A stretch of 23,085 bases of DNA from an uncultured Clostridia bacterium (GTDB lineage Bacteria; Bacillota; Clostridia; Oscillospirales; Oscillospiraceae), in assembly GCA_946539175.1 (NCBI GenBank), contig CAMNHH010000013.1, positions 1 to 23,085 of the forward strand, in the 5' to 3' direction. Position numbers and translations under genes: made by a program. Positions 13,082 to 20,823 of the stretch are shown here, one piece after another (position 1 is the first letter of the stretch; each line of letters begins with the position of its first letter). The notes under the pieces were generated by a model. The model had not been told where the DNA came from. It searched no databases and saw only the letters and a program-made list of their open reading frames with translations.

Positions 13082-15963
13082 AACCCGAAGAATTACTGTA
13101 CAGTCTGGACCACGTGGGGGAGGACCTGCTGGCCCAGGCGGAGCAGACCGTGCTGGTCCGGCAAAGACGGCCCTGGCGCAAGGCCGCCCTGGCGGCGGTG
13201 CTGGCGCTGGCCGTGGGCGTGGGGGGCTTTGCCCTGCTGCGCAGCCGCCTGCCCGCCGAGACCCCGACGCCGGGCAGCGACGCGCCCAGCGTGACCATGA
13301 ACGAGCCCCAGCCCGCCGGCCTGCCCATGCTGGCGGTGGGGGAGAACTGGAAGGGCATCTTTACCCGCACCCAGGCTGAAGCCCTGCGGGTCCGGAGCGA
13401 CGTCTGGACCGGAAACCCGGCGCTGACGAAGCTGCCGGTGTACCAGGGTAATCTGATCTTTACCAGAGACCCGGCGGCGGGGGGCATGGCCTGCTGCTAC
13501 GGGGAGACCCAGCTTTGGACCATGCTGCGGGACGCCGCCGCCCTGCTGGGGACGAGCCTGCCGGAGAACGTGGAGCTGCTCTACGACGAGGCGGGGGAGC
13601 GGAGCCCCGTCGGCCTCCAGGCCCAGACCGATCAGGGCGAGCTGTCCGTCTACGGGGATGGACGGGTTTGGATGCTCTACGACGAGGCCCACCGGATCAA
13701 CGCCACCGTGAAGCCGCAGCTGTCCGGGGAGCTCAGCGCCGCGGAGACAGCCGCAGTCCTGCAGCGGGCCTCCATGGAGGACTGCGCCGAGAAGGTCCGG
13801 GCCATTCTGGGCCTGCCGGAGTGCCGCCTGGCCCTCTGGGACTACTGGAACGCCGCCTCCAGCGCCTACCACGCCTGCTTCCTCTACCCGGCGCGGGATG
13901 ACCCCGCGGAGCAGCTGACGGCCCGGTATTTCGAGTGCGTCCGGATGATGAGTGCGGACGGACGGAACGTGACGGGCCTGGAGTGGTACTGCAGCCCCGA
14001 CAGCAAGGGCGCCCCCGCCCGGCCCGAGTGGATGGAGCTTGTGGGGAACTACCCCATCATTTCGCCCCAGGCGGCGAAGGAGGCCCTGCTGCGGGGGGAC
14101 TGTCTTTGCGAGGTCGAGCTGGACGGCAGCGCGGCCAAGGCCGACCCGGGAGACCCGGAGCTGGTATATCTGACCGAGAACTACCACAGCCTGCTGCTGC
14201 CCTTCTACCGCTTTATGCTCCAGGGGGATGAATTCCCCATCCTGGACGAGTCCAGGGGCGAGATCCATAGCTACACCCTGCTCTACGTGCCCGCGGTAAG
14301 CCCGGACTATCTGACGGACTTCCCCGCCGGGAAGACCCAGCCCCAGGCGCCCGACGGCCCGGAGGAGACCACGGCGCCGCCGGACGGCCATGAGCCCGTA
14401 CCGGTCGGGGAGGACGAGGAAGGCGCGGCCATGATCGCCGGCCCTGCCGGCGCCGTGAAGGCCCTGCAATACATGGGCGGCGGCTGCCAGAGCCCGGTCT
14501 GGGCCGACCTGGACGGGGACGGACAGCGGGAGCTGGTCTACTGGTGCACCGGGCCCACCTCCGGCCTCTTCACAGTTTCCATCTGCGTCTACGGACTGGA
14601 GGAGGGCTGGCCGGTGCTGGAGGCCGCCCAGCTCTACAATCTGAACTGGGGCGAGCTGCGGCTGACGGAGGAGAACGGGCAGATCCTGCTGCACTACAGC
14701 TCCAAGCGCTACGACGCCGAGACAGGCAGCCAGGTCTCCCGGGGGGAGCAGACCTGCGCTGTGACCATGCAGGATGGCGAGCTGCTGCTGAACGGCGGCG
14801 AGCTGCCCGAGGGCTGGCAGCTCTGGGGCGGATCGGAGTGGAACTGGTTCGGCAGATCCTTTGCCTGGGTCCAGGCCTTCCACGGGGCGGACGACCTGCT
14901 GGAGGACCCCTCCGCCCTGGTCTGGGAGGACGAGGCGGGACAGGTCTTTGCGGCCCTCAGCGACAACGGCGTCACCGTCACGGGCCTGCTGCGCTGGGAG
15001 CCCGCCGCCAACGGCGCCTGGTTCTGCTCAGCCTGGGGCGTGGAGCCCTGCCGGCCTGCCCCGGCGGATCCGGCGGGACTGGAGCAGCTGAGCCGGGAGG
15101 AGCTGACCGAGCGGCTGGGCCCCTGCCACTTCAGCCGGAACGAGGGCCGGATCCTCTGCTGGCTGACCGACAGCTGCAAACTGCTGCTGGTCAACTGCGG
15201 CGGTGAGCAGATCACCGTGGGCCAGCGGGAGCTGATCCCCGCCCCCATCGAATGCGTGCCCTGCTTCTCCCCGGTCGGGGAGGCGAATTCCGGCCGCTTC
15301 AGCAACGGCGAGACCGAGATCTGGCTGGAGGACGGCGCCGTCATGCGGAAGGACCTGGCCTCCGGCGCGACCGAGACCCTGTTCACGCTGGAGCCCCAGG
15401 CGGGGATTGTCACGGAGCTGGTGGCTGTGACGGGGCAGCGTCTGTACTTCGGCTGGAACGACGCGGAGGTCTATGAGCATGTGGGCGGCCTGATGGTCTA
15501 CTCGGTGGATTATGCCGGTCAGGACCGACGGGAGCTGACGGACTACGCCTGCGACGTCCTCTGCCAGGACGGATGGATCGTGCTGCAGACGAGCCGCACC
15601 GACGTGGGCATGGTCTCCCTGCGGATCATCGACGGCAACGACAAAACCCGGGTGGAGCTGCAGAACAGCTGGGGCGCCGCGGTGGTGGACGGCAGCTGCT
15701 ATTTCATCTACGCGCCCAGCCTGGAGGACCCGGCGGCCATCGAGGCCATGTCGGACGAGGAGCGGGACGCCCTGTTCAGCCGGATGCCCTATGACGTATG
15801 CCGCCTGGACCCGGACGGTAACGTCAAGGTGATCGGCACCCTGACGGAGCCGTACTACAGCGCCTGCTTCCGCATCGACCCGGAAACCGGGACGATCCAA
15901 CGGGGCGTCGGAGACGATATGCAGATCCTGGATCTCTTCACCCTGCAGCCCGTGGAGGGCTGA
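13078..15963 (+). CDS. Large membrane-anchored ECF-coupled protein, putative anti-sigma/sensor
   Basis: This 961-residue protein starts at GTG, overlaps the sigma stop by 4 bases and is preceded by AAGGAGGG. Residues 1-35 are short and cytoplasmic, about 36-54 (AALAAVLALAVGVGGFALL) form one membrane span, and more than 900 residues would be outside. Visible features are VWADLDGDGQREL near 474-486, an acidic loop like those in calcium-binding FG-GAP/VCBS-type repeats, and a C-terminal third with propeller-like strands (VCRLDPDGNVKVIG, CFRIDPETGTIQRG) recalling DUF5050-type domains. A Pro/Thr/Glu-rich linker (about 415-445) separates two halves. The position after an ECF sigma gene suggests control of that sigma factor. 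There is no zinc anti-sigma motif, and the external ligand is unknown. Confidence 0.8.
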   Translation: MKPEELLYSLDHVGEDLLAQAEQTVLVRQRRPWRKAALAAVLALAVGVGGFALLRSRLPAETPTPGSDAPSVTMNEPQPAGLPMLAVGENWKGIFTRTQAEALRVRSDVWTGNPALTKLPVYQGNLIFTRDPAAGGMACCYGETQLWTMLRDAAALLGTSLPENVELLYDEAGERSPVGLQAQTDQGELSVYGDGRVWMLYDEAHRINATVKPQLSGELSAAETAAVLQRASMEDCAEKVRAILGLPECRLALWDYWNAASSAYHACFLYPARDDPAEQLTARYFECVRMMSADGRNVTGLEWYCSPDSKGAPARPEWMELVGNYPIISPQAAKEALLRGDCLCEVELDGSAAKADPGDPELVYLTENYHSLLLPFYRFMLQGDEFPILDESRGEIHSYTLLYVPAVSPDYLTDFPAGKTQPQAPDGPEETTAPPDGHEPVPVGEDEEGAAMIAGPAGAVKALQYMGGGCQSPVWADLDGDGQRELVYWCTGPTSGLFTVSICVYGLEEGWPVLEAAQLYNLNWGELRLTEENGQILLHYSSKRYDAETGSQVSRGEQTCAVTMQDGELLLNGGELPEGWQLWGGSEWNWFGRSFAWVQAFHGADDLLEDPSALVWEDEAGQVFAALSDNGVTVTGLLRWEPAANGAWFCSAWGVEPCRPAPADPAGLEQLSREELTERLGPCHFSRNEGRILCWLTDSCKLLLVNCGGEQITVGQRELIPAPIECVPCFSPVGEANSGRFSNGETEIWLEDGAVMRKDLASGATETLFTLEPQAGIVTELVAVTGQRLYFGWNDAEVYEHVGGLMVYSVDYAGQDRRELTDYACDVLCQDGWIVLQTSRTDVGMVSLRIIDGNDKTRVELQNSWGAAVVDGSCYFIYAPSLEDPAAIEAMSDEERDALFSRMPYDVCRLDPDGNVKVIGTLTEPYYSACFRIDPETGTIQRGVGDDMQILDLFTLQPVEG

Positions 15964-15973
15964 GCGACACAAA

Positions 15974-16009
15974 GGCAGCGGCCGCGTCGGCGGTCGCTGC
16001 CTGTTTTTT
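15974..16009 (+). terminator. Intrinsic terminator after the sigma/sensor operon
   Basis: GGCAGCG (15974-15980) pairs with CGCTGCC (15995-16001), extended inward to about 11 bp with one G-T pair and followed by TGTTTTTTG. It lies 10 bases after the stop codon and separates this operon from sigG. Confidence 0.87.
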
Positions 16010-16017
16010 GCCTCCGC

Positions 16018-16046
16018 GCATGTTTTTCCCCGGCCCGGGCATAATA
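16018..16046 (+). promoter_or_regulatory. Sigma-G-type promoter of sigG (autoregulation)
   Basis: GCATG (16018-16022), a 17-base spacer and CATAATA (16040-16046) match the forespore sigma-G consensus (-35 GHATR, -10 CATnHTA, as known from Bacillus subtilis). It lies about 28 bases before the sigG start. Sigma-F, with related specificity, could also use it. Confidence 0.75.
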
Positions 16047-16073
16047 GGGAGGAAAAACGAACGGGAGGACGCT

Positions 16074-16847
16074 ATGCAAAAGGTAGAGATCTGCGGGGTG
16101 AACACCGCCAGGCTGGGGACCCTGAAGCCGGGGGAGACGGAGCAGCTGCTGCGGCGCAGCAAGGCCGGAGACCGGGCGGCCCGGCAGCGGCTCATCGAGG
16201 GGAATCTGCGGCTGGTGCTGTCGGTGATCCAGCGCTTCGCCGGCCGGGGGGAGAACCCGGACGACCTGTTCCAGGTGGGCTGCGTGGGGCTTCTGAAGGC
16301 GGTCAACAACTTCGACCCCGACCAGGAGGTCAAATTTTCCACTTACGGGGTGCCGATGATCTGCGGCGAGATCCGCAGATATCTGCGGGACAACTCGGCC
16401 CTGCGGGTGAGCCGCTCCCTGCGGGACACCGCCTACCGGGTTTTGCAGTGCAAGGAGCGGCTGCTGGCGGAGCAGGGCCGGGAGCCCGGCCTGGAGGAGC
16501 TGGCCAAGGCCCTGGAGCTGCCGGTCTCCGCGGTGGCGGAGGCCATGGACGCCATCTCCGCCCCGGTCTCCCTCTACGATCCCGTCCACAGCGACAGCGG
16601 GGACCCGCTGCTGGTGATGGACCAGATCAGCGACCCCCGCTGCAGCGACGAGCGCTGGCTGGAGGAGCTGGCTCTGAAGGACGCCATCGCCGGCCTGGGG
16701 GAGCGGGAGAAGCGGATCCTCAGCCTCCGCTACTACGACGGCAAGACCCAGACCGAGGTGGCCCGCAGCATCGGCATCTCCCAGGCCCAGGTCTCCCGCC
16801 TGGAAAAGGGCGCCCTCAAGCGCCTCCGCAGCGCCATCGTCAGTTGA
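16074..16847 (+). CDS. sigG: RNA polymerase sporulation-specific sigma factor sigma-G
   Basis: This 257-residue protein, close to the Bacillus subtilis length, opens with KVEICGVNTARLGTLK, a signature of sigma-G. Region 2 includes NLRLVLSVIQRF, DDLFQVGCVGLLKAVNNFD, KFSTYGVPMICGEIRRYLRDN and VSRSLRD. Region 4 ends with GKTQTEVARSIGISQAQVSRLEK. It directs late forespore gene expression after engulfment. The ATG at 16074 has GGGAGG about 5 bases upstream and fits the sigma-G N-terminus. In many spore formers sigG follows spoIIGA and sigE. Here those genes are absent and an unrelated ECF operon precedes it, so it is probably transcribed alone from its own sigma-G-type promoter. It converges on rsmA. 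Confidence 0.95.
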   Translation: MQKVEICGVNTARLGTLKPGETEQLLRRSKAGDRAARQRLIEGNLRLVLSVIQRFAGRGENPDDLFQVGCVGLLKAVNNFDPDQEVKFSTYGVPMICGEIRRYLRDNSALRVSRSLRDTAYRVLQCKERLLAEQGREPGLEELAKALELPVSAVAEAMDAISAPVSLYDPVHSDSGDPLLVMDQISDPRCSDERWLEELALKDAIAGLGEREKRILSLRYYDGKTQTEVARSIGISQAQVSRLEKGALKRLRSAIVS

Positions 16848-16861
16848 AAGCTTAAAAAGAA

Positions 16862-16900
16862 TAAAAAACCGGGCCGGACGCAATCAGCGCGTCCGGCCCG
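16862..16900. terminator. Bidirectional terminator between sigG and rsmA
   Basis: A perfect 12-bp GC-rich stem, CGGGCCGGACGC (16870-16881) with its complement (16889-16900), and a 7-base loop. On the minus strand it is followed by a T-run (complement of AAAAAA at 16863-16868), so it best ends rsmA. It may also stop sigG transcripts. Confidence 0.85.
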
Positions 16901-16904
16901 AGGC

Positions 16905-17756
16905 TTATTCCGCAAGGGCGTTGGCAATGGCGGCGAACTGGGGGATGCTGAGCTTCTCGCCCCGGAGGCTGGGGGAAAGGCCGCAGGCTTCCAGGATCCC
17001 CTGGATTTTGTCCTTCCCCAGCCGGGGGAAGCCGGCGGCCAGGGCGTTGGAGAGGGTCTTCCGCCGCTGGGCGAAGGCGGCCCGGACCACCCGGAAGAAC
17101 AGGGCCTCGTCCGCCACCGGGCAGGGGGGCGCGGGGCGGGTCTTCAGACGGATCACCGAGGAGGTCACCTTGGGCTGGGGCAAAAAGCAGGAGGGCGGCA
17201 CGTCAAAGAGCAGCTCCGGCTCCGCGTACCAGTGGCAGAACACCGTGAAGGCGCTGCCCTCCCCGGCGCCCGGGGCGGCGCAGATCCGCTGGGCCACCTC
17301 CTTCTGGATCATGACGGTGACCGTCTCAAAGGCCCGGGATTCCAGCAGCCGGGTCAGAATGGGGGAGGTGATGTAATAGGGCAGGTTGGCGCAGGCCATG
17401 GGCCGCAGGCCCGGGAAGGCCTCCCGGACGGTTTCGGCCAGATCCAGCTCCATCACGTCGGCAAAGCGCAGCTCCAGGTTCTCAAAATGCCCCACGGTCT
17501 GCTTCAGAATGGGCGCCAGCCGCCGGTCCAGCTCCACCGCCAGCACCTTCCCCGCCCGGAGACAGAGCTGCTCCGTCAGCGGGCCGATGCCGGGGCCCAC
17601 CTCCAGCACGCCCCAGTCCCGGTCCGCCCCGGCCTCCAGGGCGATCCGCTCCGGGACCCAGGCGGCGGTGAGAAAATTCTGTCCCTTGGCCTTGGAAAAG
17701 CGGAAGCCGTTGGCCTCCAGCAGAGCCTTCATCTCCTGGACGTTGGTCAGTTCCAT
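16905..17756 (-). CDS. rsmA: 16S rRNA (adenine(1518)-N6/adenine(1519)-N6)-dimethyltransferase
   Basis: This 283-residue RsmA/KsgA dimethylates two adjacent adenosines near the 3' end of 16S rRNA using S-adenosylmethionine, late in small-subunit assembly. Motifs are KGQNFL at 24-29, the SAM-binding VLEVGPGIGPLTEQL (about 50-64), an acidic VELDRRL, ADVMELDL, the catalytic NLPYYITSPI near 124-133, and FLPQPKVTSSVIRL. The C-terminal domain includes FAQRRKTLSNAL. GGAGG precedes the ATG at 17756. A TACAAT -10-like box (17799-17794, minus) lies upstream without a convincing -35. No rnmV or tatD neighbour is present, unlike in Bacillus. Confidence 0.95.
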   Translation of the reverse strand: MELTNVQEMKALLEANGFRFSKAKGQNFLTAAWVPERIALEAGADRDWGVLEVGPGIGPLTEQLCLRAGKVLAVELDRRLAPILKQTVGHFENLELRFADVMELDLAETVREAFPGLRPMACANLPYYITSPILTRLLESRAFETVTVMIQKEVAQRICAAPGAGEGSAFTVFCHWYAEPELLFDVPPSCFLPQPKVTSSVIRLKTRPAPPCPVADEALFFRVVRAAFAQRRKTLSNALAAGFPRLGKDKIQGILEACGLSPSLRGEKLSIPQFAAIANALAE

Positions 17757-17866
17757 GTGTCGTACCTCCGGGCTCGCATTGTGATCTGCCCATATTGTAC
17801 CCGATTTCGCGGGAAAAGGGAATAGGAAATTCCGCTTTTTGCGCGGTAAATTTGGATCTGCTTCAT

Positions 17867-17918
17867 CGTAGGGGCCGAACTCGAAGCGTCACGAAGTATG
17901 CCCACATCGGCCCCTACG
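17867..17918. repeat. GTAGGGGCCGA-type interspersed palindrome
   Basis: CGTAGGGGCCGA (17867-17878) and its exact complement TCGGCCCCTACG (17907-17918) flank 28 bases. It lies in the 295-base gap between rsmA and the rubredoxin gene. Extragenic palindromes beginning CGTAGGGGC are, from my recollection, frequent in gut Clostridia genomes. It is probably a non-autonomous dispersed repeat. Confidence 0.6.
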
Positions 17919-17973
17919 GGCGTTTCGCCAAATCCCCATTTGCGATTTTTTCCGCAAAAGCGCCGTCTGCCAC

Positions 17974-18002
17974 TTGCCAAAGGCCGCGGGAAATGGTATA
18001 AT
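17974..18002 (+). promoter_or_regulatory. Promoter of the rubredoxin gene
   Basis: TTGCCA (17974-17979), a 17-base spacer and a perfect TATAAT (17997-18002), with TG one base before it as an extended -10. Transcription would start near 18009, about 43 bases before the ATG. Confidence 0.83.
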
Positions 18003-18051
18003 CACACAAACGGGTGCGAAGCATCCGATTCCAAAACAGGAGGACCGTCAT

Positions 18052-18186
18052 ATGAAATATGTCTGCAACGTGTGCGGCTGGGTCTACGACGAGGACGAGG
18101 CCGGCGTGAAGTGGGAAGACCTTCCCGAGGATTTCACCTGCGAGCTCTGCGGCGTGGGCAAGGAAGACTTCTCTCCCGAGGAGTAA
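18052..18186 (+). CDS. Rubredoxin, short-loop form
   Basis: This 44-residue protein has the two CxxCG knuckles CNVCG (5-9) and CELCG (30-34), whose four cysteines bind one iron, and the conserved YDEDE...WEDLPEDF core. It is a cytoplasmic one-electron carrier in anaerobes, often serving superoxide reductase, rubrerythrin or flavodiiron proteins, none of which is in the window. It is about eight residues shorter than typical 52-54-residue rubredoxins. The missing part is the loop between the first Cys pair and WEDL, as in the 45-residue Desulfovibrio desulfuricans form. AGGAGG lies 9 bases before the ATG. It has its own promoter and terminator. Confidence 0.95.
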   Translation: MKYVCNVCGWVYDEDEAGVKWEDLPEDFTCELCGVGKEDFSPEE

Positions 18187-18191
18187 GCGCG

Positions 18192-18224
18192 ATCGGCTCT
18201 TCGCCGCAGCGGAGAGCCGATTTT
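18192..18224 (+). terminator. Intrinsic terminator after rubredoxin
   Basis: ATCGGCTCT (18192-18200) pairs with AGAGCCGAT (18213-18221) and is followed by TTTC. It lies just after the rubredoxin stop. The T-run is short, so some read-through into the next gene is possible. Confidence 0.75.
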
Positions 18225-18259
18225 CATAACTGCGAACAAACGGAAGGGAGGCGAAGCCC

Positions 18260-19588
18260 TTGGCAAAGCGATCCAACCCGCCCAAAAAGCGGCTTGACCC
18301 GGTGGAGCTGTGGATCGGCTTCTTCCTGGTGAGCTACTTGCTCTTTCCCGGTTTTTCCGGCTATTCCGCCATTTCCCCCACCAAGACCTGGCTCTTCTGC
18401 GGCCTGACGGGTCTGCTGATCCTCTTGGGCGTCGTGCTTCTGGCGCGGGATATCCGGATGCGCCGCTGGGAGAAGCCGCGCCCGTCTCAGATCGCGGCCC
18501 TGGCCTTTCTGGGCTTTACGCTGATCTCCGCGGCCCTGTCCACGGTGGAGCGGGGGAACCCCTGGTTTGACCCCACGGCCCACGAGGCGGCCCTGACGGT
18601 GAGCCTGTATGTGCTGCTGTTTTTGGTGGTGTCCCGCTGGGGCATGCCCACGGAGCGGCTGTTCCGGGTGCTGTTCTGGAGTCTGACGGCCTTCTGCCTG
18701 GTCTGCCTGCTGCAGATGCTGGGGGGCAATCCCCTGGGGCTTTATCCCGGCGGGCTGAACTTCTACGACGGCTACGGCGTCATCTACAAGGGCGCCTACG
18801 CCGGCACCATCGGCAACGTGGACATCGTCTCCGCCTTCCTGGCCCTGGCGGCCCCCATGCCGGTGCTGCGGAGCCTGGGGCAGAAGCCCCGGCAGGCCTG
18901 GCCCTGCTGGGCGCTGGCTTTGGTCTGTCTGGGCATTCTGATCTGGATCCGGGTCCTCTGCGGCCTGGTGGGCGTGGCCCTGGGGGCTGCCCTGTGTCTG
19001 CTGGTCCTCTGCCCGGACCGGCTGCGGCCGCGGCTGCTGCTTCTGCTGCTGGGCCTGGGCCTGGGGGCGCTGGTTCTGCTGTTCTTCGTGGATCTGCCGG
19101 TGGGCCTCTTCCATGAGCTCCACGAGATCCTCCACGGCCGCTTCCAGGACAGCTTCGGCACCGGACGCTTCTTCATCTGGCGGCAAATGCTGGACCGGAT
19201 CCCCAGGCAGCTCTGGTTCGGCGTGGGGCCGGATATGGCCCGCTACTCCGGGCTGGAGCCCTTCATCCGCTACGAGAACGGGGCGGAGGTGGCCAGAGCC
19301 ACCGTCACCGACGCCCACTGCTACCCCCTGCATATCCTCTACTGCCAGGGCCTGCCGGCCCTGCTGAGCTGGCTGTGCGCGGTGGGGCTGGCCCTGCGCC
19401 ACTGGGTCCTGGCCCGGCGGGACCGGGCCGCGGCGGTGCTGGGCGGCGGGCTGGTGTGCTTCCTCTGCGCCATGCTCTTCTGCTTTTCGTCCGTCATCGT
19501 CATGCCCTACTTCTGGCTCTGCCTGGGGCTGCTGGAGGCACGCTGGCATCATTTGAGAAAGGAGAAAGAATATGAACAAAAAGGCTAA
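18260..19588 (+). CDS. O-antigen ligase / Wzy-like polytopic membrane protein
   Basis: This 442-residue protein has about ten to twelve membrane segments and starts at TTG, with GGGAGG 9 bases upstream. A large hydrophilic loop after residue 285 holds GRFFIWRQMLDRIPRQLWFGVGPD (about 302-325), typical of the O-antigen ligase/Wzy family, followed by HCYPLHILYCQGLPALL. Members of the family polymerise or ligate lipid-linked glycans at the outer face of the membrane. In a Gram-positive this would concern a surface polysaccharide, teichoic-acid-like polymer or spore/cell-wall glycan. It overlaps the L,D-transpeptidase-like gene by 17 bases. No promoter of its own was seen between 18222 and 18259. 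No polysaccharide gene cluster surrounds it. Confidence 0.82.
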   Translation: MAKRSNPPKKRLDPVELWIGFFLVSYLLFPGFSGYSAISPTKTWLFCGLTGLLILLGVVLLARDIRMRRWEKPRPSQIAALAFLGFTLISAALSTVERGNPWFDPTAHEAALTVSLYVLLFLVVSRWGMPTERLFRVLFWSLTAFCLVCLLQMLGGNPLGLYPGGLNFYDGYGVIYKGAYAGTIGNVDIVSAFLALAAPMPVLRSLGQKPRQAWPCWALALVCLGILIWIRVLCGLVGVALGAALCLLVLCPDRLRPRLLLLLLGLGLGALVLLFFVDLPVGLFHELHEILHGRFQDSFGTGRFFIWRQMLDRIPRQLWFGVGPDMARYSGLEPFIRYENGAEVARATVTDAHCYPLHILYCQGLPALLSWLCAVGLALRHWVLARRDRAAAVLGGGLVCFLCAMLFCFSSVIVMPYFWLCLGLLEARWHHLRKEKEYEQKG

Positions 19589-20297
19589 ATCCATCATCGC
19601 CCTTCTGTCAGTCCTCTGCCTGGTGCTGGCGGGCCTGCTGATCTGGACCCGGATCGACGCCGCCCATTACAAGCGCTACAGGAATATCATCTCCCAGGAG
19701 GAGGTCCGCCAAACCCTCTTCGGCCAGCCCATCTCCACGGAGCGGAACGGCGAGTACCGCATCGGCATCGAGACTGCCATCGACGGGGACTACCACGCCA
19801 CCCTGACGCTTTACCAGGCCAGGGACGGCAAATATGAGGAAGTCTTCTCCTGCCCCGCCGTGGTGGGCAAGAACGGCCCCGGCAAGCAGTCCGAGGGGGA
19901 TACCAAGACCCCCCTGGGCACCTGGACCGTCGGGGAGGCCTACGGCATCAAGGCCGATCCCGGCAGCCTGCTGCCCTATACCCAGGTCACCGACGACATG
20001 TACTGGTGCGCCACCGGCTCCAACGGTCTGAACTACAACCAGCTGCTCTACAAGAGCGAGCACCCCGATTGGGACTACTCCGAGGACGAGCATCTGATGG
20101 ACTACCCCATTCGCTACGCCTACTTCCTGGACATGGGCTATAACCGGGCCAACGCCCCCTACGCCGGCAACGCCATCTTCCTCCACTGCTGGAAGGAGCC
20201 GGACTATCCCACCGGCGGCTGCGTGGCCGTCTCCGAGCAGAGCATGGTGAAGATCCTGCAGACCGTCACCCCCGGTACCTCGGTCACGATCTATTAA
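19572..20297 (+). CDS. L,D-transpeptidase (YkuD-type) family protein, membrane-anchored
   Basis: This 241-residue protein has an N-terminal membrane anchor (about 8-25) after a lysine-rich start, and an extracytoplasmic YkuD-type domain. Catalytic features are H205 (FLHCW) and C217 in TGGCVAVS, the position of the usual SHGC/S..GC nucleophile motif. VVGKNGPGKQSEGDTKTPLGTWTV (about 96-119) is the substrate-side signature of this family. It would form or exchange L,D-bonds in peptidoglycan or attach a protein. GAAAGGAGAAAG provides the ribosome-binding site inside the preceding ligase gene, whose last 17 bases it overlaps, so both envelope proteins are made together. A terminator follows immediately. 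Confidence 0.85.
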   Translation: MNKKAKSIIALLSVLCLVLAGLLIWTRIDAAHYKRYRNIISQEEVRQTLFGQPISTERNGEYRIGIETAIDGDYHATLTLYQARDGKYEEVFSCPAVVGKNGPGKQSEGDTKTPLGTWTVGEAYGIKADPGSLLPYTQVTDDMYWCATGSNGLNYNQLLYKSEHPDWDYSEDEHLMDYPIRYAYFLDMGYNRANAPYAGNAIFLHCWKEPDYPTGGCVAVSEQSMVKILQTVTPGTSVTIY

Positions 20298-20299
20298 CG

Positions 20300-20337
20300 C
20301 AAAAGACGCGCCGCAGTCCATTGCGGCGCGTCTTTTG
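20300..20337. terminator. Bidirectional terminator between the transpeptidase gene and ruvX
   Basis: A perfect 16-bp stem, CAAAAGACGCGCCGCA (20300-20315) with its complement (20322-20337), and a 6-base loop. A- and T-runs at its base allow use from both strands. Confidence 0.92.
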
Positions 20338-20763
20338 TCAAGGCTCCGGGTGCAGTCTCAGATAACTGAGATAGCCCTCCAGAATGAGGCTGGCCGCCAC
20401 GGCGTCCACGGTGTTCTTCCGCTTTTTGCCGTGATAGCCGGTCTCGGAGAGAATGTTGTGGGCCTCCACGGTGGTGCGGCGCTCGTCCCAGAGCCGGACG
20501 GGCATGCCGAGAAGCCCCTCCAGATCCGCGGCAAAGGCCCGGTACAGCTCCGCCCGGGGACCCTCGGAGCCGTCCATGTTCCGGGGAAAGCCCATGACGA
20601 TCCGCTGCGCCCCCTGCTCCCGGACCAGCCTTTGAATTTCCGAGAGGGTCTTCTCCCGGTTCCAGCTGTGGATCACGTGGGTATCGCCCACGATGGAGCC
20701 GGTGAGGTCGGAAACGGCAATGCCGGTGCGGGCGTCGCCGTAGTCGATGGCCAATACTTTCAT
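20338..20763 (-). CDS. ruvX: Putative pre-16S rRNA nuclease / Holliday junction resolvase-like RuvX (YqgF)
   Basis: This 141-residue protein has the RNase-H-like fold signature of YqgF: MKVLAIDYGDARTGIAVSD at the N-terminus (D7), VMGFPRNMDGSEGPRA in the middle, RLWDERRTTVEA, and a C-terminal VDAVAASLILEGYL with the last catalytic Asp. The family processes the 5' end of 16S rRNA in Escherichia coli and was first proposed as a Holliday junction resolvase. The ATG at 20763 follows AGGAAGG; the longer frame upstream would run through the promoter region. In many Firmicutes it is next to alaS or a DUF965 gene; here it stands alone, with a promoter facing away from the ribosomal operon. Confidence 0.93.
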   Translation of the reverse strand: MKVLAIDYGDARTGIAVSDLTGSIVGDTHVIHSWNREKTLSEIQRLVREQGAQRIVMGFPRNMDGSEGPRAELYRAFAADLEGLLGMPVRLWDERRTTVEAHNILSETGYHGKKRKNTVDAVAASLILEGYLSYLRLHPEP

Positions 20764-20794
20764 ATCGCGTATCCTTCCTTTTTTCGTTTGCTCC

Positions 20795-20823
20795 ATCGTA
20801 TCGGTTTTTTCCGGCGCTGTCAA
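20795..20823 (-). promoter_or_regulatory. Promoter of ruvX
   Basis: On the minus strand, consensus TTGACA (20823-20818), a 17-base spacer and TACGAT (20800-20795). It is the mirror partner of the rpmG promoter, sharing the same 15-base -35 region in inverted orientation. Confidence 0.78.

Noticed and set aside
13093..14883. 596-codon minus-strand open frame
   Set aside because: It is antisense to the 961-residue membrane protein, which has the correct start, coupling and membrane span.
18224..19597. 457-codon minus-strand open frame opposite the O-antigen-ligase-like gene
   Set aside because: The product is Gln/His/Pro-rich and unlike any family; the plus frame has membrane segments and the ligase motif.
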